A stretch of 55,871 nucleotides of DNA from an uncultured Porphyromonadaceae bacterium (GTDB lineage Bacteria; Bacteroidota; Bacteroidia; Bacteroidales; Muribaculaceae), in NCBI GenBank assembly GCA_900550395.1, contig URSD01000014.1, positions 1 to 55,871 on the forward strand. Reading direction: 5' to 3'. The notes beneath the pieces are model-generated. The model made no database searches and had not been told where the DNA came from. It worked only from the letters and a program-made list of their open reading frames with translations. Below, piece after piece: positions 32,590-39,999 of this stretch. The number at the start of each line of letters is the position of its first letter. The first letter of the stretch is position 1. The position numbers and the translations under genes were made by a program.

Positions 32590-32686
32590 GGGCTAAAAAT
32601 CCCAACTGAGCAAAGCACCCCCTACCACCTAATTGTGGGCCGCAAGTAACTCATACTGTCATTTTCGGTAAAAGACGAAAAAGTTA

Positions 32687-32694
32687 TAAATTTG
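32687..32694 (+). promoter_or_regulatory. minus-7 box of GNAT gene
   Basis: TAAATTTG ends five bases before the ATG at 32699, so the transcript would start at the start codon. Confidence 0.6.
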
Positions 32695-32698
32695 CACT

Positions 32699-33226
32699 AT
32701 GATAGAACAAATAAATACCGACAGACTTGTACTTCGCGAATGGCGTTATAGTGACTTTGTGCCGTTTTCGGAAATGAACGCTGACTCAGACGTAATGAAG
32801 TATTTTCCTAATACTTTGACGAAAGGGGCCAGTGATATTTTTGCACACAGAATAATAGCAGAGATGAATGCGAAAGGCTTTGGGCTGTTCGCAGTCGAAT
32901 TGAAATCAACAGGAGCGTTCATCGGTTATGTAGGACTTCACGAGATTGCTTTTGACGCAGGATTCAAAGGTGAAATAGAAATAGGATGGCGCTTAGACAA
33001 GCGGTATTGGAATAAAGGCTACGCCACGGAAGCGGCACAAGCCGTGCTTGACTTTGCGAAAAAGACAGGACTGAAAAAATTATACTCTTTCACAGCAGCA
33101 GTTAATTTGCCGTCGGAAAGGGTAATGCAGAAGATAGGTATGGAAAAGGTTGGAAAGTTTGAACATCCCTCGTTGGAAGTAGGTCACTGGTTGCGCCAAC
33201 ATGTTCTATATGAAATAACATTATGA
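32699..33226 (+). CDS. GNAT-family N-acetyltransferase (RimJ/RimL-like)
   Basis: A 175-residue acetyl-CoA-dependent acetyltransferase of the RimJ/RimL type. It begins with TDRLVLREWRYSDFVPFSEM, has IEIGWRLDKRYWNKGYATEAA, whose RxxxGYA-like segment is the acetyl-CoA pyrophosphate loop (motif A), and AAVNLPSERVMQKIGMEKVG, the late motif B. Relatives acetylate ribosomal protein N-termini, small amines or antibiotics; the substrate here is unknown. It is AT-rich relative to the flanking genes and stands alone between its promoter and terminator, which suggests acquisition. Confidence 0.9.
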   Translation: MIEQINTDRLVLREWRYSDFVPFSEMNADSDVMKYFPNTLTKGASDIFAHRIIAEMNAKGFGLFAVELKSTGAFIGYVGLHEIAFDAGFKGEIEIGWRLDKRYWNKGYATEAAQAVLDFAKKTGLKKLYSFTAAVNLPSERVMQKIGMEKVGKFEHPSLEVGHWLRQHVLYEITL

Positions 33227-33239
33227 CTTGCTATTTATT

Positions 33240-33261
33240 CTTGTGAAAAACACAAGGTTTT
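33240..33261 (+). terminator. GNAT terminator
   Basis: CTTGTG-AAAAA-CACAAG stem (33240-33256) followed by GTTTTT. Confidence 0.75.
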
Positions 33262-33367
33262 TGCCGAGCAGCGGTTCAGCGCCACCAAAAGCAATGACCG
33301 CCCGGCACTATGCTTTGAGTGTCACTCAGCGACATCTTCGTAGAAGGAAATGAGCCTCAGCCACTCG

Positions 33368-35608
33368 TCACCAGTCGACCGATACACGCAGGGTGGCGCC
33401 GAGCTGCCAGGGCTTGCCGGGCTGGAGGAACGCACGCTGCATGCTCACGAAATAGAAGGTGTCGTAGTGCGTATTCGTCAGGTTCTCGCCCCACAGGCGC
33501 AGCGACCAGCGGTCGGCCTCGCCGGAGAACGTAACGTGGGCGGCAAGGGTGGCGTAGAAGTCCTGCCGCACGGTGTTGGCGTCGTCCCAGTACATCGGAC
33601 CGGCGCCGCGCACACTTGCCCCTGCCGATATATTGCAGAAAGCCGGGCGAACGGGCAGTAGCCACTCGGCCGACGCGAACAAGGTGTGGCCCGGGGCGTA
33701 TGGCAGTTTCTTGCCTTTGTAGCTGACGCCGCCGCTTTCGTATTTGCGGAACTCGGCATGGGTGAAGCCGTAGGAGGCGGTCAGCCGCAAACCCGTGGCG
33801 GGCTGCCACGAGCCGGACAGCTCGATGCCGCAGCTGTGGGCCCGCGCGGCGTTGGTCATCATGCGTCCCGTCGTCATGCCCTTGGGGAATGTGGTGAGCT
33901 GGCGGTCGCGCGTGTCGATGAAGAACACTGTCGCGTCGGCACTCCACTTGTCACCGGCGAGGTGAGTGCCCAGCTCGTAGTTCCAGCTCGTCTCGGGGCG
34001 GTAGCTCACGACGTCGCGCGGATTGTACAACTCGCCGAAGCCCATCATGTTCATGAGCTTCTGCTGGAGCACGTCGCTGAACATCTGGAGGTTGAAGCCG
34101 CCGGCCTTGTAGCCCTTGGCGATGTTCAGGTAGACGCTGCCCCTGCGGGCGAACTCGTAGCGTACGGCCAGCTTTGGCAGCAGCTGCGTGAAGTCGCGCT
34201 TCATCCGGTCGCGCTCGTCTATGTCGAGATGCCTGGTGGCGTACGGCTCCAGGCTGCCGTCGGGGAGCCTGTGCAGGGTGTTGTAGCCGGTGGAGCAACT
34301 GCTGCGCCAGCGCAGGGTCGTGTGCTCGTAGTCAAGGCGCAGCGCGCCCTCCACGGTCCAGGGGCCGCTTGTATAGCGGCTCTCGTGGTAAAGGGCCACA
34401 CCGCCGTTACGCACATTGAACTCGCTGCCGAGAGTGAAGCGGCGCGTGAACCAGGAGATGGGATAGTCGGGATTGGCGTCGTTGCGGTGCTTCTCTATCA
34501 GCGTGGCGATGCCCTGGTCCTTGAAGTCGACAGGCGCCTCCATGCGCGACGGCCGGTAGAAGGCGAACACGCCGCCGAGCCACGAGTAGTGTCCGCGCGA
34601 GCCGCGGGTGAAGAGGTCCTCGGTGAAGCCCCATTCGCGGCGTTTCTGCGTGAGGGTGAACATGTCGTCGGTGGTGAAGTCCTGGTCGAGAGTCATGTTG
34701 TCGTCGAGGTACTGCACCGAGGTCAGCGACGTTGCCACAATGCGGCGCCCGGCCCACGACACGGTGAGGCCGTCGGAGAACGTGAAGCGGCGGTAGAAGC
34801 ACGTGTCGTTGCGTGCTATCTCGTTCTTGTCGACGCGCCGGTAGGGATAGCCGCCCTGCCGCAGCACGCCGGTGGCCGCCGTATTGGTGAGCGACATGTG
34901 GGCCGACGGACGCCACGACAGCTTCCAGCGCGCCGAGCCCTGGCGTTCCCAATCTATGCGCGCGTTGTTGTAGGCGTTGCGGAAGAAGCCGTCGGTGCTG
35001 CGCATGTAGGCCGTGACGCTTGTTGCCACGCGCTCGGCCAGGCGTGTGCGCCACACACCGCCGGCGCGCCATGTGTTGCCGCGTCCGTAGCCCGCCATGA
35101 GCCGCAGGCGCTCGCCCGCCCAGGGCGAACGGGTGTAGATGTTGATCTGACCCGCCATGGCGTTGCGGCCGTTGATTACCGACTGGGCGCCGCGCCACAT
35201 CTCTATCCGTTCGATGTCGTCGACGTCGAAATCGTAGGCGTCCTTGTTGAGCACGGGCACACCGTCCACCATAAGGCCCACCACGGGCTGATCCATGCGC
35301 GAACCGAGGCCGCGCACGTAGACCGACGACGTCATGCGCGAGCCATAGTCGGGGATGAAGAAGTTGGGCGCCACCTCGCTCAGGCCTTTTGCCGAGCTGA
35401 TGCCAAGGCGACGGGCCTCGCGCGAGCCCACAAGCGTCATGGCGGCCATCGACGATTCCGCCGCGGCGTCCTGCTTCACGCCCATCACCTCCACCTCGCG
35501 CAGGGTGCGGTGGCGGGTGGCGGCGCTGTCGGGCGCCGTGGCGTCTGTGGCATAGGCCGGCACGGCCGCCAGCGCGGCACTCAATATAGTAATGCGTAAC
35601 AGATTCAT
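33368..35608 (-). CDS. TonB-dependent outer-membrane receptor
   Basis: A 746-residue active-transport receptor. A signal peptide covers residues 1-20. A plug domain at about 40-180 has SSVYVRGLGSRMDQPVVGLM, VDGVPVLNKDAYDFDVDDIE and IEMWRGAQSVINGRNAMAG. A 22-strand barrel follows to the C-terminus, ending TLRVSVDW with the terminal aromatic. It has no N-terminal carboxypeptidase-like domain and no SusD partner, so it is not a typical polysaccharide receptor; a siderophore, cobamide or similar ligand is more likely. The frame opens 22 codons further upstream, but ATG 35608 starts the signal peptide. Divergent from the sigma-factor operon. Confidence 0.9.
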   Translation of the reverse strand: MNLLRITILSAALAAVPAYATDATAPDSAATRHRTLREVEVMGVKQDAAAESSMAAMTLVGSREARRLGISSAKGLSEVAPNFFIPDYGSRMTSSVYVRGLGSRMDQPVVGLMVDGVPVLNKDAYDFDVDDIERIEMWRGAQSVINGRNAMAGQINIYTRSPWAGERLRLMAGYGRGNTWRAGGVWRTRLAERVATSVTAYMRSTDGFFRNAYNNARIDWERQGSARWKLSWRPSAHMSLTNTAATGVLRQGGYPYRRVDKNEIARNDTCFYRRFTFSDGLTVSWAGRRIVATSLTSVQYLDDNMTLDQDFTTDDMFTLTQKRREWGFTEDLFTRGSRGHYSWLGGVFAFYRPSRMEAPVDFKDQGIATLIEKHRNDANPDYPISWFTRRFTLGSEFNVRNGGVALYHESRYTSGPWTVEGALRLDYEHTTLRWRSSCSTGYNTLHRLPDGSLEPYATRHLDIDERDRMKRDFTQLLPKLAVRYEFARRGSVYLNIAKGYKAGGFNLQMFSDVLQQKLMNMMGFGELYNPRDVVSYRPETSWNYELGTHLAGDKWSADATVFFIDTRDRQLTTFPKGMTTGRMMTNAARAHSCGIELSGSWQPATGLRLTASYGFTHAEFRKYESGGVSYKGKKLPYAPGHTLFASAEWLLPVRPAFCNISAGASVRGAGPMYWDDANTVRQDFYATLAAHVTFSGEADRWSLRLWGENLTNTHYDTFYFVSMQRAFLQPGKPWQLGATLRVSVDW

Positions 35609-35616
35609 AAGAGCTG

Positions 35617-35624
35617 CAAAGTTA
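35617..35624 (-). promoter_or_regulatory. minus-7 box of TonB-dependent receptor gene
   Basis: TAACTTTG on the reverse strand, nine bases before the ATG at 35608. Confidence 0.6.
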
Positions 35625-35663
35625 GCAATATTTTCACAATAAATCTTAAAGATTGACCGGATT

Positions 35664-35695
35664 TTTGCGCGCACTCAAAAAAATGTGTAATTTTG
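35664..35695 (+). promoter_or_regulatory. promoter of sigma-factor operon
   Basis: TTTG (35664-35667), 20-base spacer, TAATTTTG (35688-35695). The box is the housekeeping type, so the sigma gene is at least partly read by the primary sigma factor. Confidence 0.75.
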
Positions 35696-35721
35696 ACAAT
35701 CAAAATCCCCTCCCGACGGTC

Positions 35722-36279
35722 ATGGCAGATGTAATGCAAGACAACCCGCAACTCGTGGAGAGGCTGCGCAATCCGGCTACGGTGCGTGCGGCCTTCGCCG
35801 ACGTCATCGCGCTTTACAGCGAGCCTCTGTACCGCCAGATACGCCGCATGGTCCAGAGCCACGACGACACCAACGACCTGCTGCAGAACACGTTCATGAA
35901 GGCATGGAGCAATATCGAGAACTTCCGCGGTGACGCGCGTCTCGGCACATGGCTCTACAAGATTGCCGTGAACGAGACGCTTTCCTTCCTGGAGCGAGAG
36001 CGCAAACGCCGCGGCATCTCCCTCGACGACCAGGAGGCCGCACTCATCAACACCATAGAGGCCGACAAGGACATAGACGGCGACATGCTTGCGCAGCGCC
36101 TGCGCAAAGCCATAGCCACACTGCCTGAAAAGCAGCGCCTTGTGTTCAATATGCGCTACTACGACGATATGCGCTACGACCAGATAAGCGAGATTCTTGG
36201 CACAAGCGTTGGCGCCCTGAAGGCATCCTACCATCTTGCCGTGAAGAAAATCGAGCAATTTTTTTCCGATGACGATTAA
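35722..36279 (+). CDS. ECF-type RNA polymerase sigma factor
   Basis: A 185-residue sigma-70 family factor with region 2 at about residues 30-95 (LYRQIRRMVQSHDDTNDLLQNTFMKAW is the region 2.1-2.2 helix pair, given here in outline; ARLGTWLYKIAVNETL follows) and region 4 at about 125-180 (LPEKQRLVFNMRYYDDMRYD, EILGTSVGALKASYHLAVKKI). It therefore has the two-domain ECF layout. ATG 35722 is chosen because the upstream frame overlaps the promoter. It is followed by a putative anti-sigma gene 51 bases on. Confidence 0.92.
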   Translation: MADVMQDNPQLVERLRNPATVRAAFADVIALYSEPLYRQIRRMVQSHDDTNDLLQNTFMKAWSNIENFRGDARLGTWLYKIAVNETLSFLERERKRRGISLDDQEAALINTIEADKDIDGDMLAQRLRKAIATLPEKQRLVFNMRYYDDMRYDQISEILGTSVGALKASYHLAVKKIEQFFSDDD

Positions 36280-36330
36280 ACCTTGACTCGCCCTTCATGT
36301 CATACTTATAAACATCTCTCCGCTACAACG

Positions 36331-36747
36331 ATGAAAAAAGAAGACAAGGACATATTATCGAAAATCGGCAGAAACGACGGCATGAAAGTGCCCGACGGCT
36401 ATTTCGCCGATTTTGCCCGACGCATGGCCGAGGAACTTCCGCAACGTCCCGAGCTGGCGCAGATGGCTTCCGGCGTGCCGCCCCGCAGCCTCTGGGAGCG
36501 TGTGCGCCCCTATGTGTACATGGCGGCCATGTTTGCCGGCGTATGGTGCATGCTGAAGATGTTCACCGGCATCAGCACGGGCAACAGCCTTACGCCCATG
36601 GAGAACAATCCCATCATGGCCGAGGCATTCAGCAACGACGATTTCATGAACGAGTACGTGCTTGACGACGTGAGCGACCGCGACGTCATGGACGAAATGA
36701 TGCAGGACGGCATCTCGGCCGACTCCATCTGCTTCGACAGTTTCTAA
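36331..36747 (+). CDS. putative anti-sigma-like membrane protein
   Basis: A 138-residue protein: a charged cytoplasmic N-terminus (MKKEDKDILSKIGRNDGMKV, PDGYFADFARRMAEEL), one transmembrane helix at about residues 68-86 (VYMAAMFAGVWCMLKMF) and an acidic, Met/Asp-rich extracytoplasmic part. The position directly after an ECF sigma gene and this topology fit a small membrane anti-sigma factor. It has no zinc-binding ZAS motif, so the role is inferred from context. The frame opens upstream, but the ATG at 36331 starts the conserved-looking region. Confidence 0.65.
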   Translation: MKKEDKDILSKIGRNDGMKVPDGYFADFARRMAEELPQRPELAQMASGVPPRSLWERVRPYVYMAAMFAGVWCMLKMFTGISTGNSLTPMENNPIMAEAFSNDDFMNEYVLDDVSDRDVMDEMMQDGISADSICFDSF

Positions 36748-36759
36748 AAGCGAAAGCGT

Positions 36760-37227
36760 ATGAGAACGATTTTTACAGCGATACTTGTTTTATTTATGGC
36801 TCTGGGTGCCGTATGCCAGGCGCCGGCACGCCCGTCGGATGAAGACATGCAGCGGTTCCGCGCCGAGATCCGCACCTATAAGCACGAGTTCCTGACGCGG
36901 GAGCTTAAGCTGACTCAGGAGCAGCAGCGAGAGTTCTTTCCCGTCTACGACGAGATGGACGATGCCGTGGACGCGATTGCACGCCAGACCCGCGACCTTG
37001 AGATGCAGGTGCGCGACAAGGCCGACGCCACGGATGTGGAGATAGAGGCTGCCGCCCGTGCCATGTACGAGCAGAAAGGAGCCGAGGGCGCCGAGGAGCT
37101 GAAATACTTCGAGAGCTTCCGCCGGATTCTGGAACCGCGCCAGTTGCTGATGCTCAAAAACGCGGAGCGTAAGTTCACACGCGAGCTGATGCGTCAGCAC
37201 CGCCGGGCCAGCAAAGGCCGTCACTGA
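36760..37227 (+). CDS. periplasmic Spy/CpxP-like helical protein
   Basis: A 155-residue exported protein with a signal peptide (MRTIFTAILVLFMALGAVCQ). The mature part is almost entirely charged alpha-helix, with FLTRELKLTQEQQREFFPVY at about residues 45-64 and ESFRRILEPRQLLMLKNAER near the end. This is the pattern of the LTxxQ-type Spy/CpxP family of periplasmic stress sensors and chaperones. As third gene of an ECF sigma operon it may sense envelope stress or feed back on the sigma factor. Confidence 0.78.
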   Translation: MRTIFTAILVLFMALGAVCQAPARPSDEDMQRFRAEIRTYKHEFLTRELKLTQEQQREFFPVYDEMDDAVDAIARQTRDLEMQVRDKADATDVEIEAAARAMYEQKGAEGAEELKYFESFRRILEPRQLLMLKNAERKFTRELMRQHRRASKGRH

Positions 37228-37248
37228 AAGACTTACTGACAAAAACAA

Positions 37249-37287
37249 AACAGCCGCATGCTCCCCTTCCTATGGCATGCGGCTGTT
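37249..37287. terminator. hairpin between Spy-like gene and candidate RNA
   Basis: A 13-base perfect stem (37249-37261 with 37275-37287). The T-rich tail is on the reverse strand, so it works best for leftward transcription, but it also follows the forward sigma operon. Confidence 0.8.
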
Positions 37288-37518
37288 GTGTATTTGTGTG
37301 CGCGTGGCGTGCTGGCTGAGCTTGGCTCGATGCGGGTCACAAGGCAACCCTGACGTCGGGGACTATCACCTAACACAACGGGTGTGCGCACTGGATACCT
37401 GTTCCTCATACCCATTCCTGTTCTCCGTTGTGTTGCCCCCGGCCTGCACTATGCGTTGCGGCCCGTTTGTCGGACGGACTGCAAGGCAGGTTTGTAACAA
37501 AATGTCAATGTTCTCTTT

Positions 37519-37550
37519 AGTTTAGAGTTTATAGTGGATAGGTAAGAGGG
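37519..37550 (-). repeat. dispersed CCCTCTTACC...repeat, copy E (inverted)
   Basis: On the reverse strand CCCTCTTACCTATCCACTAT followed by AAACTCTAAACT, the opposite orientation to copies A-D. Confidence 0.75.
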
Positions 37551-37646
37551 GGGGCCACCTCTGCGGCCGACTTCCTCTTGCCGGTGCAAAGTTACAACAC
37601 GAAATACCCATTTGAATGTAGTTTTTGTCACATTGGCAAAAAAAAT

Positions 37647-37678
37647 TTTGGAAACACGGATGACTTTGCATAACTTTG
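37647..37678 (+). promoter_or_regulatory. promoter of secreted-protein pair
   Basis: TTTG (37647-37650), 20-base spacer, TAACTTTG (37671-37678), then a leader of about 55 bases to the ATG at 37739. Confidence 0.75.
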
Positions 37679-37738
37679 CGAAATACAAGCCAAAACGGAA
37701 TATTCATTCAGCCCAAACGCACTTTAAATCCCATACCT

Positions 37739-38341
37739 ATGAAAAAAATCTTTCTATTTTTAATAACATCCCTGCTGCCATTACTTTCCTTTGCAGAAAG
37801 CAAGGGGGATTGGGAGTGGGCCGACGATGTCTGGACCCGCGCCCGGCAGGACCTCTCCCCCGAACTGGGCATAGGAAAATTTCACTCACCCGACAATCCG
37901 GGAGAATTCGTAATCATGCTGAAGATGCGCAATCCTTTTGCAAGGATTCAGATGCCCGAGGCCAATCCCAAGATGCTCGTAAAGCTCGGCGACGGTACTG
38001 TCATGGAACTGAAAGGAACCGCCTCCGACTATGAATATGTCAGGCCCACAATTGCGACAAGCAGCTCCACCCGCAATCGGATTTATGCACCCGGTGCCGT
38101 AACGGAAATCTACAACCGCAACACAAAGACAAGTCTCCAAATCCTGGACGCCGACTATCTCCTATACTCCACAGCCCGATTTACCGTTTCCGACGAGGAC
38201 GCCGCGCGCATGACAGCTCAGCCGATTGTAAAGTGGCGTGTAGAGCTTGCCGGGGGAAAACACATCGACTACGACATCAGCGATGAAGACGCCGCAACAG
38301 TACAGAAGGAGCTGAAACAGGCATTTGACAAAGTACGTTGA
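37739..38341 (+). CDS. secreted protein of unknown function, paralogue of next gene
   Basis: A 200-residue exported protein with a signal peptide MKKIFLFLITSLLPLLSFAE. The mature part looks all-beta, with MLVKLGDGTVMEL in the middle and LLYSTARFTVSDEDAARMTA then IVKWRVEL later. The last 20 residues are helical. The same order of elements (DGxxxEL, Tyr-rich strand, D/E-rich turn, x-I-x-V-E) appears in the next gene, suggesting duplication. No known family is recognised. Confidence 0.7.
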   Translation: MKKIFLFLITSLLPLLSFAESKGDWEWADDVWTRARQDLSPELGIGKFHSPDNPGEFVIMLKMRNPFARIQMPEANPKMLVKLGDGTVMELKGTASDYEYVRPTIATSSSTRNRIYAPGAVTEIYNRNTKTSLQILDADYLLYSTARFTVSDEDAARMTAQPIVKWRVELAGGKHIDYDISDEDAATVQKELKQAFDKVR

Positions 38342-38366
38342 ACATATACCCATAAAAGCACCGCCC

Positions 38367-38954
38367 ATGAAACCACGCTATATACTTATGCTGCTGGCCG
38401 TTCTGGCAATACACGTCGCAGCTCTGTCGGAAAACATTGCATATTCCTATACCAACATTATAAATATCAAGAGTCAGCTCGCCTATACCTGCATGAAAAT
38501 CGAGCTCTACGATTCCGACATGGAGCCACAGCACATCCGGGCGCTCCGTCTGGTGAAAAGCGGCACAAACGACATAATGCCGGACAGGAATCTGATTCTC
38601 CAGTTTGCCGACGGCGAGAGATTCGAGCTCACGCCTCTGCCCGGACAGATGTGGTCGGATATTCCGTACGTATGGAGTGGACGAAACACCACCATGCCGT
38701 TAAGAAGCATGTACTATGCCATAAACGACGAGGCTTACCGCAAACTCACTTCGTCGCCCCTTGCGGCCATCACTGTCGAAACGATCAATTACCGTAAAAA
38801 GAAAGAAAAGGCCGAAGAAATCACCATCAAGCCCAAAGATGCAGCCCCTCTTCTCGAAGTCCTACAGCACGAGACGGAAGCGATTGAGAAGCGTCAGGCC
38901 GATATGATACAGAATTGGGCACCCGTCTCCGCCGATTTTCACGAAAGCTTCTGA
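38367..38954 (+). CDS. secreted protein of unknown function, second of pair
   Basis: A 195-residue exported protein. The start ATG at 38367 (MKPRYILMLLAVLAIHVAAL) gives a signal peptide; an upstream TTG overlaps the previous gene. The body contains LILQFADGERFELTPL and MYYAINDEAYRKLTSSPLAA, aligned by pattern with the previous protein. A Lys/Glu-rich helical tail follows (YRKKKEKAEEITIKPK). It starts 25 bases after its paralogue's stop and is probably in the same transcript. Function unknown. Confidence 0.7.
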   Translation: MKPRYILMLLAVLAIHVAALSENIAYSYTNIINIKSQLAYTCMKIELYDSDMEPQHIRALRLVKSGTNDIMPDRNLILQFADGERFELTPLPGQMWSDIPYVWSGRNTTMPLRSMYYAINDEAYRKLTSSPLAAITVETINYRKKKEKAEEITIKPKDAAPLLEVLQHETEAIEKRQADMIQNWAPVSADFHESF

Positions 38955-39083
38955 ATTTCCGCCAAGTTGCCGAACGAAATCGCGCCAAATGGCGGAATGT
39001 AGAATCGACAACAGTGATTATCAGAAACTTACATTTCGCGCAAAACCGACGTGTTATGCCACTAAACATTTAAAGGCAGAAAG

Positions 39084-39121
39084 AAAATATTTGCATATCT
39101 GAATAGAAATTGTTAACTTTG
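39084..39121 (+). promoter_or_regulatory. rplS promoter with extended minus-33 region
   Basis: TTTG (39090-39093), 20-base spacer, TAACTTTG (39114-39121), preceded by the same 16-base block (39084-39099) as rpsO. Confidence 0.8.
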
Positions 39122-39202
39122 CCGTCGAATTTCGCAACCTCTGGCCAGGACATGCAGCCGGCGAATGTTGCGAGTAATGTTAACATTATAATTATCAGCA
39201 CA
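39122..39202 (+). promoter_or_regulatory. rplS mRNA leader with hairpin
   Basis: About 75 bases of leader. CGCAAC (near 39132) pairs with GTTGCG (near 39169), with further GGCC/GGC-type pairing inside. Its length and structure are more than a plain leader needs and could serve autoregulation by L19, which is only an inference. Confidence 0.4.
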
Positions 39203-39559
39203 ATGGATCTGATTAAGATTGCCGAAGAAGCTTTCGCTTGCGGCAAAGAGCATCCCCAGTTCGGCCCGGGCGACACCATCACCGTGGCTTACCGTATCAA
39301 AGAAGGCAACAAGGAGCGTATCCAGCAGTTCCGCGGTGTCGTTATCCGCATTTCGGGCGAAGGCGCCAAAAAGCGTTTCACCGTTCGCAAGATGAGCGAC
39401 AACATCGGCGTGGAGCGTATCTTCCCCATCGAATCGCCTTTCATCGACAGCATCACCGTCAACAAGTACGGTAAGGTGCGCCGCGCAAAGCTGTATTACC
39501 TGCGCAACCTCACCGGCAAGAAAGCCCGCATCAAGGAGCGCCGCGTAATCGGCAAATAA
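39203..39559 (+). CDS. rplS: 50S ribosomal protein L19
   Basis: A 118-residue protein of the large subunit located near the subunit interface. Diagnostic are FGPGDTITVAYRIKEGNKER, IQQFRGVVIRISGEGA, FTVRKMSDNIGVERIFPIES and the terminal KKARIKERR. The frame is open 31 codons upstream, but that part overlaps the promoter; ATG 39203 is the standard start. It is a single-gene unit with its own promoter and terminator. Identification is firm. Confidence 0.97.
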   Translation: MDLIKIAEEAFACGKEHPQFGPGDTITVAYRIKEGNKERIQQFRGVVIRISGEGAKKRFTVRKMSDNIGVERIFPIESPFIDSITVNKYGKVRRAKLYYLRNLTGKKARIKERRVIGK

Positions 39560-39584
39560 GGTCCCGCACGGCCTTCAAACCACA

Positions 39585-39628
39585 CAGCCACACACTCCGG
39601 CAGAGCCGGAATGTGTGGCTGACTTTTT
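39585..39628 (+). terminator. rplS terminator
   Basis: A 17-base stem with one mismatch (39585-39601 with 39605-39621), loop AGA, followed by ACTTTTTAT. Confidence 0.88.
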
Positions 39629-39673
39629 ATTTATGGCAGAAAGAGAATTCTAAATATTCGGAAAGAGGCGACC

Positions 39674-39835
39674 TCACGCCAGAGGTTCCTCAGGCGCGGG
39701 GACGAAAGCGGCAACGTCGGTATCGCCGAGCAGGTCGGCATACGTGAGCCAAACCAACAGCAACACTATCAGGATGATGGTGCCGACCACAACCCATGCG
39801 CTGGTGCGCGATTTTTTGTCTTTATGTTTGCTCAT
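39674..39835 (-). CDS. 53-residue single-pass membrane protein
   Basis: A reverse-strand frame from ATG 39835 to TGA 39674-39676 with a charged start (MSKHKDKKSRTS), a long hydrophobic helix (AWVVVGTIILIVLLLVWLTY, residues 13-32) and a short acidic, proline-rich tail (DLLGDTD, FVPAPEEPLA). The signal is that of a type II small membrane protein. It lies between the rplS terminator and the pta promoter. Function unknown. Confidence 0.65.
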   Translation of the reverse strand: MSKHKDKKSRTSAWVVVGTIILIVLLLVWLTYADLLGDTDVAAFVPAPEEPLA

Positions 39836-39890
39836 AGCTGGAAGAGAATTATAATGTGACTTTTAAGATGCTGTTTAAAATTCAACAAGC

Positions 39891-39922
39891 GAGTTTCACT
39901 TATGTTCATGAAACTCATTTTT
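39891..39922. terminator. hairpin upstream of pta
   Basis: GAGTTTCA (39891-39898) pairs with TGAAACTC (39909-39916), then ATTTTTT. It looks like an intrinsic terminator reading forward, though no forward gene precedes it closely. Confidence 0.5.
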
Positions 39923-39958
39923 TAATTCTTTCCGGAAGCATGTTTGCGGCGAAATACG

Positions 39959-39966
39959 TACCTTTG
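39959..39966 (+). promoter_or_regulatory. minus-7 box of pta-ackA
   Basis: TACCTTTG, 33 bases before the ATG at 40000. No TTTG at the 20-base spacing. Confidence 0.6.
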
Positions 39967-39999
39967 CACTTAGAAATAATTACATAAATTCTCATACCA

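Larger units (their letters stand above)
37240..37581 (-). ncRNA. candidate structured RNA (unclassified)
   Basis: A reverse-strand unit without a credible gene, with promoter TAACTTTG at 37594-37587 and a 13-base stem at 37249-37287 followed on this strand by TTTTGTTTTTG. Inside, AACACAACGG pairs with CCGTTGTGTT (10 bases, within about 37370-37435) and encloses GGGTAT-GAGGAACAG-GTATCC. GGGGGC pairs with GTCCCC outside that stem. The promoter-to-terminator layout recalls 6S-like RNAs and the Bacteroidales-1 motif, but I cannot match its sequence to either. Its 5' part contains repeat copy E. Confidence 0.35.

Noticed and set aside
32387..32605. 72-residue reverse frame rich in Arg/Ala/Pro beside repeat copy D
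   Set aside because: It is read from repeat and palindrome DNA; such frames recur wherever the repeats occur and are not evidence of a gene.
37233..37415. 60-residue reverse frame in the candidate RNA region
   Set aside because: It covers the terminator stem and folded segment; a structured RNA explains the sequence better than a protein.
37240..37581. Candidate RNA considered as RNase P RNA, SRP RNA or tmRNA
   Set aside because: The GAGGAAAGTCC block with its partner, the SRP loop and a tmRNA tag frame with tRNA-like ends are all missing.
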